Assembly: GCA_013398275.1 (NCBI GenBank)
Contig: VZSE01006238.1
Location: forward strand, 124,001-188,000
Reading direction: 5' to 3'
Length of the DNA: 64,000 bases
Source of the DNA: Promerops cafer
Taxonomy: Eukaryota > Chordata > Aves > Passeriformes > Nectariniidae
Positions within the stretch are counted from its first letter, which is position 1, and the number at the start of each line of letters is the position of its first letter. Below are positions 48,601 to 63,600 of this stretch, piece by piece. The notes under the pieces were generated by a model, which was not told the origin of the DNA, did no database searches, and saw nothing but the letters and a program-made list of their open reading frames with translations. Made by a program: the position numbers and the translations under genes.

Positions 48601-51600
48601 TGGTCAGTGCCTTGGCCTACACAACTGATGATCTGTTAGAACAAAGTATCTACAAAAGTTGATGCTACTCAGTTTTACATCTCAGCATCTTGCTGGCCTC
48701 AGGTCTCTTACCAGGACGTCATCACCCCTCCACTAGTGATTGTTTCAGTCATTAACACTCAATTATAATTAATGAATTTTATTATGAAAACTGTATGTCC
48801 TTCTGAAAATATTACTTACCCTAAGGATTTATTCTTTTTTCCCCCCTTGCATTTATTTTGTTTTCCTGCCTAAGATTTCAAAGGATGAGAAAGAGAGAAT
48901 TTACCTCTTTTGGTGAAAGCATTTCACAGTGGATGAGAGCCCAAAGGCACAATACAGCTGTAGCACGGATGGCAGCTGCTGTTCTTCCAGCATGCCACTG
49001 CAGATTAGGAGCCAGGATGTCTTTTATCACAGTCTCAAGGTAGCTAGGGAACAGCCTGAAGCCAAAAATAAGAAAGCAAAATAAAGGTTCATGAGAAAGT
49101 GATAAAGAGACTGACAGGATGTAAAAGAGAATTTTCTGTCATAGAAACATAGGCAGAAAAGGGGAAAAAAAAGACTCTGTAAAAAAATAAATAACATCTT
49201 ATAAGGCAGTGTGATTGTAATGTATGTGATAAGCTTTTCACAACTCAATTTTTATAGATAATATTAAAACAAATACCTAACATTCACAGAAAGGAGAGGC
49301 TAGACCTTCTCCCACTTCAGGCAATGACCATGGCTCAGTGTTATCTTGGTAAACTACTTACCTTGCCTGTGTCTCACCTTCTCTGTCTGTGCAGGGGAGA
49401 AAACACCCTGGGCAATGCTGTGAGGATTCATTAATATCTGTGAGGCCCTTTGAGACTGGCCAGTGACAAGTATTTATAATGTGAAAAGTATGATTGCTGT
49501 TGATGACACTGAACTCCTGATACAGCTGGGAGCCTACACAGAATATTTCAGCTCTCTCTTGGCTCAGAAACTTGTCTCCCCCAAAGATGAGACGTCTGTA
49601 GGATTTTCTGATGGTGCCAGTCCCAATACTAGGGTTTTTTATTACAAACACATAAATCTGTGATGTTTTTGCTGATGCTTTTTCCTCCTCCTCCATTGAA
49701 TAGGTTGTTATAATGCTAAAACTTGATGTGAGAGTCAGGAATTATAATAGGCAGGATTCCCCCACACTCATTTAGTTACAGCTCAAACAATCTCAAATTA
49801 AGAGGAATAAAAATATAGACCTTACAAGTTAATTAACACTTTGCTGCATCCAAGAGACATTAGTGGCTGGCTACTGAGGCTCAGGTTATCCACTGTGGCT
49901 CTGCCTTACAGAGCAGCTGGCAGTGTGCAAGCAGACTGAACCTGCCCTGACTGTCCCACTGTGTTCAGAGCTCTTTTCAAACTGCAGCCCCTGAGTGCCA
50001 AAGAGCACATCCCCACCCTGCTGCTTGGCACAAAGGGAACAAGCTCTTGTTGACTTTTCTAGGAGTCCTACACTGCCAGGGTGAATGAGTGGCCCCTTTA
50101 GTGATGTGCCAAGACACAGGAGGAACGTAACAGGTCCATGTTAACAACTGACAATTACCAGTGAGTACTTGAAAAGAATCCATGCTGCAGGTAGTCCCTG
50201 TTATCCAGGTATTACCTGACTAAAGCACAAGCAGCTGCACTGCCAGGCCTCAGCTATGTGCTGACACACACCTGCAACGTTATGGAAACAGATACACCTG
50301 GCTGCTGCTTGCCCTTGGCAAGGGAGCCCTTGGGCTCTGAAGCAGTCAGAGATCCATCCACTGCTGCTTCCTGTCAGCAGATGGCACTTAAGTAATAACA
50401 AGAAATCTGACGTCCCATTAGACACATCTAAATCTGTAAAACCCTTTAGTTGTGGTATTTTAAACACATTTTTGAGCATTAACAATTTCCTGTTAAAAAA
50501 GTTGTAGGAAAAAAATAAAACTAATGATCACCATCATTCCAAATCTCCTCTCAGCTCCAAAGCTAAAAGCAGCTCTGTGCTGTCTGTGCTATCTGATCAG
50601 TAGCTGCTTCTGTTTCTAATAAAACCTTCTGTTAAACTGCAGCTAGAAAATGATCTGTCAAAACACAAAGGTAAATTCCATCAGCATTATGTTAACCATG
50701 CTGCTGTGCTACTTGTGAGAACGTTTGTTCTAGTGCCTTGAAACAGAATCAAGAAAGCAATATCTGGCAATTATCAGACTCAAACACAATTAGGTGACCA
50801 CACAACTGTGTTTAGCATAATAACCAAAACCCTTCCTATCTAAACTCTAAGAACCATTTCAAGGAGCTAAACAAATTACTGACAGCAGTGAATGTGAGAG
50901 TGCAACTGGAACTTACTACTACTTCCCAACACTCTCATTACCATTAACATTTTATTTTTGCTGTTGCTGATGCAATTAAATTCTCCCTCTTTCCATTTTC
51001 AGATCTTATTGCTGTAAATCTGTGTAACTTAATTCTAAAAGTCAGTCATTTCCAGGAAAGGTCAGACCCTGTCTGTGCTGTTTGTATTTACAGAGTTGAT
51101 AATTCATTCTCAATCAGATTCAAGAGAATGAAAATGTGATCTGCAGAGACATTAATACCCTGCTCTTAAGCAGATGTACAAAGCAGAGCTTGGGTTTCCA
51201 TTAAAATTGGTTTTATGAACTTGCATACTTAAACTTTCTTTCCATGTTAACTATTTTTTATACATTTTTGTTTTGCATTGGTTCCTTTTCTGTTTTTATG
51301 ACACTGCTGCACTTTGCCTTATATGTTTATGGATTGTGTCTTGGGGTTTTCTGTGTATGCTTTTGTTGTTTTTTTTTTTTAAATTTAACATCCTAAACCC
51401 AGGTATATGAAACAAAATTGGCTTGGCTTTTACAAATCAAAACCTCCAGAAATGTTTTGCAAACAATGCTTCAAACACAAAACCTCTGCATGTTACCTCC
51501 CCCATGAAAACATTTGCTGTGTCCACGGTAAGCAGGATCAAGACTTCAAAGAGGCATTTAGCTGCTTCCACTGCTTTTTAGTCTTGAAGATAAACCTGCT

Positions 51601-54600
51601 GGTAAAATTCATGGCTTTGCTTTTGTTGTCAGAGGACAGAGCCTCATTATGATCTGGACTGGACCATCCTTCATACAAACAGGTCTGTGACTCTCCCTGG
51701 ATGTATCTCACCCTGACAAAGGCCATTCACTCACACTGCCCTGAGCAAAACAACTTCCATCACTGCTGTGGGCAGAGCTGGCCTGGTGTGTGGCCATACT
51801 CACTGAATTACTTTGAAATATTCTTCTGTTTTTTGCACACTGATAATTTCCCTTTCCTGAGAATATTAATGAAGCTGGCAGCTCACTGGGTTGGGTTTCT
51901 TGGTTCCAAGGGCTTTGCATTCTCAGTTAGATGATACAAATTGGTTTAAAAGAAATAGTCAGATCCTGGAACACTTCAAACAGTTTTCAAAGTGCTTTTC
52001 TTTTTTTCTAGATTGTTGAATATCTAGATTAATCTTGTAACCATCACTCAGTTACATGATTATTTAAACAAGTAACTGACTACAGTTTTTAAACAAGTAA
52101 CTGACAACTACCACTGAATACAAAGACATTTCTTATATGCATCAGGAATTTAACATTGGATCCTGAGAATGTGGAAACAGGTAACAGCACACTTTGCACC
52201 AAAGCTTCAGTCAAAAAAGAAGAGTTTCATTATATCTAGTCTTAAGCACATTAGCTCAAAATCTATTAGGGGCTGCATCAGCAGGGACTCTTCAGCTTAC
52301 CTGGAATTCCCCACTGAATGGGAATGCCAGAGTTCCTCCTCCTCCCCTCATTATAGGCTGCAGGCCATAAATACATAAAATATATCTAAAAATGGTAAAA
52401 ATACATCTACATTCATACAAACTTGGCCTCATGGATCCAGAATGAATGCTCAACATACCAACTGCCCAGTGAGTGCCAATTTGCTCATCAGAATTGTGAA
52501 TACACTTTAACCTATAAATAAATGACCATTGCTATCTAAGTACTTCTAAGAACAATGTTTCCTGTTATTTTTTTCCCGTTGGTTGGTTGGTTGGTTTGGG
52601 GCTTTTTAAGAATTAAAAATGAAAAAAAAAAAAAAGCATCAGAATACATTTATATCCTAAATGCAGCAGGTAAAAAGCAGAGCAGATGTGGTTTATGTAT
52701 GCAGGACAACTTTGCACAAGTGTTTGTACTATTAGGCTAAATTAATAATGGTAAAAGAGGCCTCCTTTGGCATTGTTATAGATGAGGAGTTTTATAAGCA
52801 CCTTAGTTATACTTAGATTGTACTTGTAATGCATAAATATTGCCAAGCAACAGGAGACTTACATCTTCAGTCACAATAATGCCTTATCAAACATTTAGTT
52901 TAATGCTTTTCAAACATCATGAAATACCTTGGGCAGTTTTAAAGGCCCATTTTTTGGGGTGTTTTACTATTTCCTTACAATGACTACAGGCAAAGTTTAG
53001 GGATTTAGGAGCTGGCTGTGAGAAAATGAAAAAAAATCCCAAACAACCTTCCCTGCCAATTATTTTCCTAAGAATCTCCCTTTTAGCTTTCAAAAAGTAT
53101 TCTTTTCAACCACAGCTCTTCATTTTTTTTGAAAACTATCCAGATTCTGCATGACATTTCTTTTAATTCCCAGTAATGGCACAGGTAGGAAGACTACAGT
53201 GGAGAAGTCAAGACTTCCATTTATTTATATATTTTTTTTAAATTATTGCACTCTACCCTCCTAATCATTGTTAAAAATTACAGCAAGAAAAACAGGCTGT
53301 AGAAGATGGTGGGAAAGCCTTTCTTCTTCCAGCCATGCTCACATGGAGATGGTTATAGGGGTTAAATAACTCCCATGGTCATTACTTCTTAATGCCACTG
53401 GAGTTTGCAAATAGCTGTGTGAAATCAGACCCCCACTTACCCCTGAGAATTGATGGTTTCACTTGCTTTCTGCAACAACTGGGATAAAACAGTAAAAAGC
53501 TTTAACCGCATCTGGGGATCTTTGTTTGGCTGGAGACACGTCTTCAGAACAGGAATAAAGTCATCCAGAGCTTCACCTATGACAGCACCTAGCAAACAAA
53601 CACAGAAGGCTTTTTTCAGAATTCTACTAAGTTCTGTTTAGATGTTTCACATGGAGGTGCATTAAAATTTCTAATACAAGTGGTGTTAAAACAGTCCTTA
53701 GCTTCCCACTCTTGCACGGCAGCTGTTGAGGAATCCGTGTGACACTGCGTTAGGTGGTGCACAAATCCCCAGGCTAACCCCCCACGGGCTCAGGTACCCC
53801 CAGTTTTGGCCAGGGCAGCCTGGAGATCAGTTCCCCAGGTCTCATTTAGTCAGCTTGGCACAGCTGTACCACATTTGCCCAGAGAAGCAGTGGCTGCCCC
53901 ATCCCTGGAAATGTCCAAAGCCGGGCTGGATGGAGCTCAGAGCAACCTGGGATAGTGGAAGGTGTCCCTGCCCATGGCAGGGAGTTGAAACTGGATGGTC
54001 TTTGAGGCTCCTTCCAGCCCAAGCCATTCTATCCTTCCATGACTCTGGAATGGATCTATCCATGACACCCCAGAGTTGCTGGGACTGTCAGTGCCAGGGG
54101 GCATTTTGGCTGGAGGATTAATGCTGTTCCCTTGTAACTCTGCAAATCTGAGGCTATGCACAAAGCTTTGGTTTTCTTAAACTTAATGAAAAACTACACT
54201 GGGTCTGGCATGACCCTGACACCTCTGCATTAACTACACTTTTTTCTTCTTTCAAGTTTTTCCACATGCAGCATTTGAGATGTTCATGACTCCCGGAGGC
54301 ATAGGAAAGGGCCTGTTTGAAAGGATCAGCTTCAAAGCTTGGATAATACAATTACTGCAGCAGCATTCCTTCTCCCTGTTTAAATAATGCTTATTTTCAT
54401 CTTATAAGACAACCCAAAATATGATGTGTTTTAGAAGCTATTTGAAATAAAAATATCTTCTAAATTAACTCTTTAGTTTGTTAATATTTTCACATCCTAT
54501 GATAAATTTAAACAATAAACAAACAAACAAAACTCTGTGCTGTTATCCCAACATTTTAAGAAGTTATTTTCCCACAACTCAAGGAAATTTGTGCCTTTCT

Positions 54601-57600
54601 CCTTGATAATGACTAACATCTGCCTGCTTTTAAAGAGGAAGAATACATAAAGACTGTACACAAGCTTTATTCTGCAAGCATCTTGCTGTAGAATGCTCTT
54701 TCTGCTCTATTTTTGCAATAAACTACTTTCCTTTAGGAACTTCTTCAGCTTTGCATCCTTAAGATGCACATTCCATTTGACTCCACTAACTCAGAAAATC
54801 CTTCCAGAGGAGACACAACACTGGTATTTATGATGACAAGAATATTCCTCACACATGGGATGGATGGATTGAAGTATTCAAGATTCCAAAACAAGCTAAA
54901 TAGCATTTAATAATATCTGGAAATTTAATGTTTAAAATAATAATGAAAAAACCCCAAACTTCACTGTCTAGACTGAAGCAATACAGCAGTTTGCTAAATG
55001 TCTGTGCCAACAAATAGGTCTTTATTTTCACAGCATTTATTCAAGATATATTGCTTCATGTGAATTCTGAGACATTCACAAGATACTACTACTATATCAA
55101 ACTGATAACAACAAATTCAACAGATGGAAAATAAACAAAATAAACTACATTGCTAATTTCAGCTTAAGCATACGCTTCTGAAAAACAGTAAAAACTGAGA
55201 AACATGAATTGAGTAAAGCTGATTAAATTGATTAAAAACAACATTATGTGTGGGAATGAAAAGAAAGAAAAAAAAATAGCTCTAGGAGCTGCTGTGTCAG
55301 ACAGAAAACACAGACAATAGCATATTACCAGTGTTGGGTGCAAGCCAAAATGTTTGCCCAGACATTTGATGATTTATTTAGCATTAAGGAAAACAGAGAC
55401 AACTGTCTACAAGTCCCTCAGTCATGGAAATGGGAGCACAAATATACAGAAAAGTTGGCCTCTCAAATCTTGCACTGAAATAACTTTTTGTTCTTTCCAC
55501 AGATGAAAACCAAAAAAAGTACTTATGCTGGTTGCTGCACAACCCAACAAGTGGGTGCTTCACATAGGTGCTTCACAAAGCCCTTTGATGAGGGATTTTT
55601 TGACATTCAAAGATTAAATGCAGAAGATACATTCCTTTAAAATGTACCTGTCCACATCTAACTATGTGCAGTAGCCACAGTGATACTTCATGAAGTGACT
55701 GTCTCCATCCCCCTAACAACCAACAGAAAGGAAAAACCAAATAAAACAGGACTTTTCATTTTAATAATCTTAAAATGGGTGTCTAGGTGACAAGCACTGC
55801 CTGTCACCATGTCCCTTGCTGGGGAGCTGTGGCAGAGGAGTGCTCACTGTGCAGGATGAAGGTGTGTGAGATGCACACCAGAGAGGGTCACTCACCTCTG
55901 CACAGCCACGTGCTGGGCAGCAACAGTGAGGAACTGTTTGTTAGAGAGAGGTGGTGTCCTCTGAAAGACTAGTGAATAGATGGAATAAAACCATGGATTT
56001 TTGGACACAAGCTACATCAGTTTGTCTCCCCCTAATCCTCACCTATTTCACTCACCCCAAAGTGCACTTTTCCTTAAGTGCTTTCAGCATTCTCCCTGCA
56101 GCCACGGAATCTTTGGGAATATGAGCTGCTTCAACAGTTCTTTTGCTTTCCACCACGTTCTTGTGGAGGTTCTGAATGTTACACTGCTCATTACAAAACA
56201 CAAGCTGTCTGCAGGCTGTGGAGATTCTGACTGGATTTTTTTTAGAACTAAATAAGTCGTACCTGAATGGGTTGCGATGACCTCGAACTGCAACACTTCT
56301 GGGGAATAGCAGGTCCACCCTTCACAGGACACTGAAACCCACTCCAGCAGCTGAATTATGTGCTGCTTGTAGAGACACTGAAAACTTTCCAATTGCTGCA
56401 CTTCAGCTAATGAAGACATTGTTTTCTCCACCTGCTAGAACAGAGACAGGATACTTAACTGAAATCATTAAAAAAACCCCCAAACCTTTAAAATTCATTC
56501 TGTAAGAACAGAAGGGACAAGGGAAGGTTTTCATAGTTTCTGTTAAACAATCAAGGCTGATATTTAATGTCTGTCTATACTACTTCCATTAACATTTATT
56601 TGAAGTGAAACATTTGTCCTGATTTCAAAATGAAATCATCAGGAACACGGCAAAATGAGAGAGTCTCTAATCCATGTGCAGACCTATCCAAAAACTAACC
56701 ACATCATAAAAAAGGCTCTTAGTGGTTTTAAAGATGTAGTGATTTTTCTCCTTAATTTAAGAATGCTTTAAAACATAAACATATGGGGAATCTCTCACAA
56801 TCCCAAGCCGTGGCAGCTTCCAGAAACTATTGCTGTTGCAGCTAAGAGAAGACATGGCATTTCCCCTCTTCCCTTTCTCCCCCCAGTTTTAATTAAGAAA
56901 CATGCTCTCTCTTTGTAGTAGCTGGGCAGGCTCATTTTGAAATTCTCAATTTCTGTTGCTTAGAAGTACCAAAACTCACTGTTGCATTAGAAATATCTTC
57001 TTCATATTTAGAGTTAAGACTATTCTATGAGACATGCAAATAAAACATGTACAAACAAAACATGTAAAAAGAACTACTAAATGAATTCCAGACATGAGCA
57101 TGCTTGGCAAGGATGCCTATAGATCTTCCTAATCACTTGCAGCAGATGTGTTTCAAAGCAAATGAAAATTTGCTTTTACAGTTCCTGAAGGCTCCTACCA
57201 GAAGTATAAACTTCTCCAAGGAAGAGATTAAGAGGGTGCTGGAAGCAGGATCAGCAGTCTTGGTGATTTCAGTAGACTGTGAATCAAGGATGGGGAGCAC
57301 GGCACCGTCAGGAACCGCACTGGGGAATGACACGTGCTGCCAGCAGGGCCAGCTCCAGCAGGCAAAGATGGAGTGCAGGGCTGGGACTGACATCATTTGA
57401 CTCCAAGTGCTTCAGTAGAACTACAAATTGTACTCATATTTTTAATATTTTTTAGCTGAACTCAACCACACAAGTTAGCTCAAACATGTCTAGGACCTTT
57501 AGACTCTTCCAGACTAATCACTCGCCAGACAAAGATGTTTTTATGGAAGTACCAGATGTGGAAAAAATAAATGAGAATTCTAAGAAAAAAATAAATAAAT

Positions 57601-60600
57601 CAGGATTTGCTAAGGACAAAGGTTACTCTTAAAGCAGGTTTGCCTGCCTCAAGCACAATAGATTTCTCCTTTATGGCAGCATTCTGCCAGACAGCTAAAA
57701 CAACTCAGATAAATGAATATTGTACATATAAGTGACTTGTAAATTAATTGGAACATTTAATAGAATGTGTCAGGACAGAAACTATTCCTCATTATTAATC
57801 CCACCATAACACATAAGATTTTTTTTCCATTGAACAAGAGATACAAAATAATACATTGTTCACATATGATTTAAAGTAAATTCTGTGTTTTCAAGAATGC
57901 AATTAAAAACAAAAAGAGAGAGAATAAATTAAATATGCCAGCAGACTGATGCATATTTTCTCATTAAACAGTGTCTCACAGTTAAATAAAAATAAAGGTG
58001 ATTTTCCTTCCTCTATTTGAAAGCTAACAAGTTTAATGACACAATATTTTCCTGCTAATAATCAGTGTGCTGAAAGAAGAGCCAGGATAGCACAGGGCAC
58101 TGGTAATGAAACAAAACCTTATCTTCAGGTCACCAGTTAAATCCCTGACAAGCTCAAATCATGCCTAACAGACTCCACCAAGTGATACAGCTTCAGTCTC
58201 CTTGGGGCTGTGACCCACCCTCCTCCTGGTGCCTCTGCTGTGCTCAGCTGGTGGTCTTGGTCCATCCCCTCAGCCCCAAGCAACCACAAACATGATGGAC
58301 ACAAAGCCAAAAATCAGACCTGAGTGTTCACCACCAGGTCACAGCAGTTGTGGTCTCCACTATCTCAGTGGTCTTTTGTCCCCTTACAAGAAAGCCTGAA
58401 TTAAAGTTCTATAATGCAAATTCTTGAGTAATTTATCTTTATACTCAAAATCTTTTGAGTCTGAATACAGATTTCTTTTCTGAACAAAATTTTAATACTC
58501 GTACAGCAGCTGTGATACTTTTGTTCTACATGTTCCTAAGCTATTTTAACAGGGACTTCTTGCCTTCTCCAAGTTGCACAGCTCACTTTGAAGTTTTGGA
58601 TTAATCAGTAACTGGAGGAAAAAAAAATTCAAGCCATATTTGTCTTTGTGACAATTTTGAAATATTGCAATTATGTAATCTCACTGCCAGATTTTGTATG
58701 TGTCTAGCTGAAAGAAAGGCTAATGAGAAAAAGGATTCTCATCCAAAGTACTGTCAACTTAAAAAATCATCTGGAACTGCAGGAACATCTTAAACCTTTA
58801 ATAATCTCAGGAGATTAAGTTTTCTGTTAATGAAAATCAGGATTTATCTCCATGAAAACACTTTCTTCGTAGGAGTATGAAGTTGTAAGGTTTTTAATGG
58901 ACATTGCTGACTTTATAGACCACTGCAGGGATAAACAGGCAAGATACCACAAAACATTCCACATCCATCTGTCTAAGGCTTACCCAGACTGACTTTTTGT
59001 CTAAAAAAGCCCTCCAAGCAAACAAACAAAAACTCCAAAGCCCCCCAAATCCCACTCCCATAAGACAGATCATCATCCCACCCCTCTTTGACCTGCCAAA
59101 TCTCTTCAATACTTGTTTCAAGCTTTGTTCCACCTTCTTTCTTTCCAAAGAGCTTTCTGAGCAAACGCCTCCTCGGAGGCAGCCTGTCAGCTCTGGGGCC
59201 ATAAATACTGATGCTACACAGGCCTTTGGAACACCATGCCTGGGAGCAAGAGGAGAGGAAGTGGAATAGCCACTGCACTTAAGGTGTGTGTTTGAAAAAA
59301 GACAACTGGGACAGGTCATAATTGTACTGCATGAGGATGGCTTGCTGATTTATATGATACTTAGCTCGGGGAAGAAAGAGGAAGAGAAAAATAAGAGGGT
59401 GAGATAATGCTGAGCCAAAAAAGCTCATCTATTATCTGGGCATGTACAGCTGTCCTCGATTTTAAAGCATTCCTGTGACATTTAAACTTTTGTGGGGAGG
59501 TAAAAAGGTCAACTACTGTAAAATCAGTCTGATATTTGGCTAAAGATGAAAAAATCACTATGAAACCATCACATTTTTAAGGCTAGTAGTACTCTTGACC
59601 TCTAAGTGAATTCTTCTTTAACAGTCAGAAAATAAATGTCAGTTTTTTCCTGAGTATAACAAAACATTCACAGTGACTTATATCACTAAGAAGTAAACAT
59701 CAACTGTCCAACCAGCACCACCAGCATGCCCAAGGCTTTGCAGAATCCAGTACAAACACAAAATCTTGGACATTTCTTGTTTTGAAACTTTACCTAACTG
59801 TGGACAGGTGGTTAACTCCCACCCAAAAAAAGTGCTTTACTAGGCCCATGGCTGCCCCCATCCAGCTCCAAGATTCCCATGCTCCAGTAATGCACCTCAA
59901 GCCATCTATTCTGAAACCTAACCTAAACACACTTACAGAAAAAGAAAATTATGGTTGTAACTGCAGCTACAGACCCATACTAGATACTTTCGACCACAAA
60001 GTAAAACTGAATTCCAGGGCCTTTTCTGGAACCAGAATGTATTTTAACTTTATGAGCTTTTAATCAAAGTTATGAAGAAACACAGTTCTCCAGGCTCTGC
60101 TGTCCCAAATTGTAAACCCAACTCCAGACTTAATTCTGGTACTAACCATGTACAGTCTGGACTGTCAGAGATGCACATCCTCAGACTAGCCACAAATACT
60201 CCCCACAAATAATTATGGCTCTGTTTCCACAACATGTCTTATCAATATGAAAAGACAAGAATACAACAAAATATTAAACCAGCTCATAGTTTACCTTTTC
60301 TTTAAGGTCCTGAGAAGATGGTATTGCCATTATGGTCACCAAAACTTTCATTAGCTGCAAGCTAATTTCTTTGCAGTCTTCCTGGCACACTTCAATCAAT
60401 GCTTGTACACAATAAAGCAGCTGCTCCATATAAAAGACCTATTTATTAATAAAAGCACATATTTATTATGTTTTCTTAGCAAATACAAGGTTTTCTTTAA
60501 AGGAGAGATATGGGAAATGACTAATTAAATCTGAGAACTGTATAATCCCTTACATTGATAACATATTGGTAATTTCATGTTAGCTCTTCTAATTACCTAT

Positions 60601-63600
60601 ATTCTACTTTTTACAGAATACAATATAATCTTCCTCCCACACTTTTTGTTTGTGTTTACCTTGTCCTGTTAACAAAATAAATGACCCTGCTCTTAATCAC
60701 ACAATGGTTCCACTGGTGAATGGTGAATAAAAACATCAAAGCATTTTGGAGTGCTTGCTGATAGTACTTTCTCTTTCTGAAGTACAATTTGTTAATTAAT
60801 AACATATTTGTTACAACTCTTTGAAATATTATTCCATGTTTGACTGTTTTGGATGAACAATGACAGCTAAATACATAAACCAAAAAAACATGAGCCTTTG
60901 CTTTTATCTCAGCCAATTTATCTCATTTGATGCCATAGTTCATGTTATCTTGATCCAACTGATACCAGTTCAAGTCAATACTGTTGTCAGTTAGTTTGCC
61001 ATGATTTCTATGATAAAGTGCATCAGATATCCATGAAGCTGTCAGGGAACAGAAGGGGCCATTGTTACAAATTGACTCCCAAAAAATAAATTGAGTCTAG
61101 GAATAGGTTAGCCATAAGTGTTATTAATCTCATGGACATGGTCAATCCTTAGCTAAACAGTGTCTGTGCAGCATTTGCTGGCTAAAATAGAGAGAGACTG
61201 TTTTCCAAGAGTAAAGGCTGGAACAATTCTGCCAAACTTTCAGCTGCAGATGGATCTGACTCCTGGAGCCAATGCCAAATGGAAGTGGTAAGCTTAAACC
61301 TCACAGCAATTTTGCAGCTATACCTCAGGGAATTGTTATTTGAACAATCAGTTTATAGTGCTTCCACTTATATGAGCTCCTAATCATCACAGGCTTCATG
61401 GAGATTAAGGTTAATTCCTGCATCACTGGTACATATTCCATTAGGGAAGAAACCTAATGAGGGAAGAACCTGAAATGTATTTCTTACATTGGCTCAAAAA
61501 GACAATTAGGCCAGATTCAGTCTGCACACATGAATAACTGTTTTAAGGGAAGCCTACATCTGACATGAAGTCAGAGTTCCTCAAGGCACAGCACTGGCCC
61601 TTTTTTGGTCTTAACAGCAGAGGTCTAACCAACTTCTGGTGGAATGAAAGCCAGGATTTCATTTGTGGGGAAAACTACAGGGATTCCTCTTGTGCATCTC
61701 TAACAGATCTATTTCTACATTTGAACATGGGAAGGAAAAAAAATCCTGCAGGTTAAAAAATATCCATTCCGTGTTTAAGAGAATCTCTCATCTCCTTATA
61801 TAGCAATTAATGAATATTCTTCAAATGCTAAAATAAAAATGGTCTTTGGGCTCAGCTATTACTTAAGGATACACTTGGAAATAAATTTCTAATTGATAAA
61901 GCTTTTCCTTCTAGATTTTCACTTAAAGAGAAGTAACCAAGCCCAAAAGTTTACAAAACATGCTCCTAAATATATACATAAAGTACTGGTACCTGCCTTT
62001 TAAAATGGAAAATAAGAATGCAAAATAAAAATCAGATAACATTAGAGGGAATCTTGGGAAACCTGACATGCCAATTACAATAGACTATAAAAAATTTTCA
62101 GTCATTTTTACAGATGAGGATTGAAATGCATGATCTTGTTTGGATTGTAAACACAAGGAATTTCAAGACATGAGTTAAACTCTGCCTTGGGACCAGCCAG
62201 GGTAGTCCCTTGTTAGTACAGAACTTATTAAACAGCTGCTTCTCTGCTTCTCTCCCTGCCTTGCCTCTTCATTTTCTTACCACTATATGAAGTCTTTTAC
62301 AGCAGCTCTCCCTGAACCTACATCTGCTGAGAGGATGGACTGTTGGCAAGTTTTTGAAAGCAGCAGATTTGCCCAGGAGACCACGACACAGCCCAGAAGA
62401 ATGGGGAAGCTCCTGTTTTGTCTCAGACACATGTCCACAACTATATCCTGAGACAGGTGTGCAAGGGAGGGATAGGAATGGGAGCATTTAGGGAGAATAA
62501 GTGAAAAAGCAGTTTGGTCAAAGCCTGTATCCTGCTGTGTGTTTTGCAGCTTTCCTTACCTCTTCAGATCGCTGACAGACTCCAGCCTGTGACAGTGTGT
62601 TGCCAAGCTGGGTCACATGAGGCTGTAAGGTTTCTTTTGGGCTACCTCGAATCACTGCAGCCAGAACCATCACACAGGATGCTCTGGGTGTCTGCCCAAA
62701 GGCGGGGGTGATTAATTTCAAAGACACCTTAGGGCTGACAAACGTTCCAATCAATTCTGCTGCTTTCACACTCTGAAAAAAGAACAGGAATAACTTGAGG
62801 ATTTTCCTGAAAACACAAAGACCATTCAACGTATCATGGCCTTTTTCTTTTTATGATTCTAGCTGTTATTTTAAATACTTCAGCAGTTGCCTTGTAGGCC
62901 TTTTCCACTCGCTCAGTAATGATTATATGCATGAAGAAATTTTCTTGACATGTTCAGTAAGCACATAATAAGGCATTGCAAGCAGCCTTCCCCACATCAG
63001 ATAAACTTCCATGAGAAAGCAGTGCACAGAAACAAAGGTTACAACTTCACTGTAATAAAGTTTCCAGTTTAGAGTAACCAGATGTTGCACATTTAGGGTT
63101 TAGCACTTTGTCCCTCAAATGCTGTTTTGAGGCTTGCCCTTAATGCATCACCCCCTGTTTATGAAAAGCTGTAACTATAAAAACCTGAAGGAGGAATTTT
63201 TTGTTATTATACTATACCTCGAAGCTGACATTACAGATCCAGTTAAGTGTGGAAGCAATGCCATGGGGGAACTGCCTGCTGCTTTCCATCTTACTTCTTG
63301 AACTGAAAGGCTTAAATTACTGTCTATTTCCCGTGACAGTGACACCCTTTGATCCCATTCCTGCCTTGCAGATGTATCAGATGTTGTATTCCACAGAAAT
63401 ACCACCACACCAGGGCTTACTGCCTGATGCCCAATGTTCACAGCCATGTGCATGAAGAAAGAAACAATCAACTGCTGCAGCACTACCTGTGCAACAGGAA
63501 CCCTTCTTCCAATCCCATGGATTTACTGGTTGGCTCATTTCCCCAAAGATGAAAGCTTGTCTCTCTTTCTCTATCTTTTATAGTCTAATGATTTAGCTAT

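Noticed and set aside
58894..59319. Overlapping 141- and 101-codon minus-strand open frames in a DNAAF5 intron
   Set aside because: Two overlapping frames are open at once, no conserved motif, and no phase match to neighbouring DNAAF5 exons.
63175..63483. Candidate extra DNAAF5 exon (WKAAGSSPMALLPHLTGSV segment) upstream of the first exon found
   Set aside because: The segment looked HEAT-like at first, but it does not match the expected preceding DNAAF5 sequence, and 62772-62560 already starts in phase 0 with the conserved AAELIGTFVSP block.
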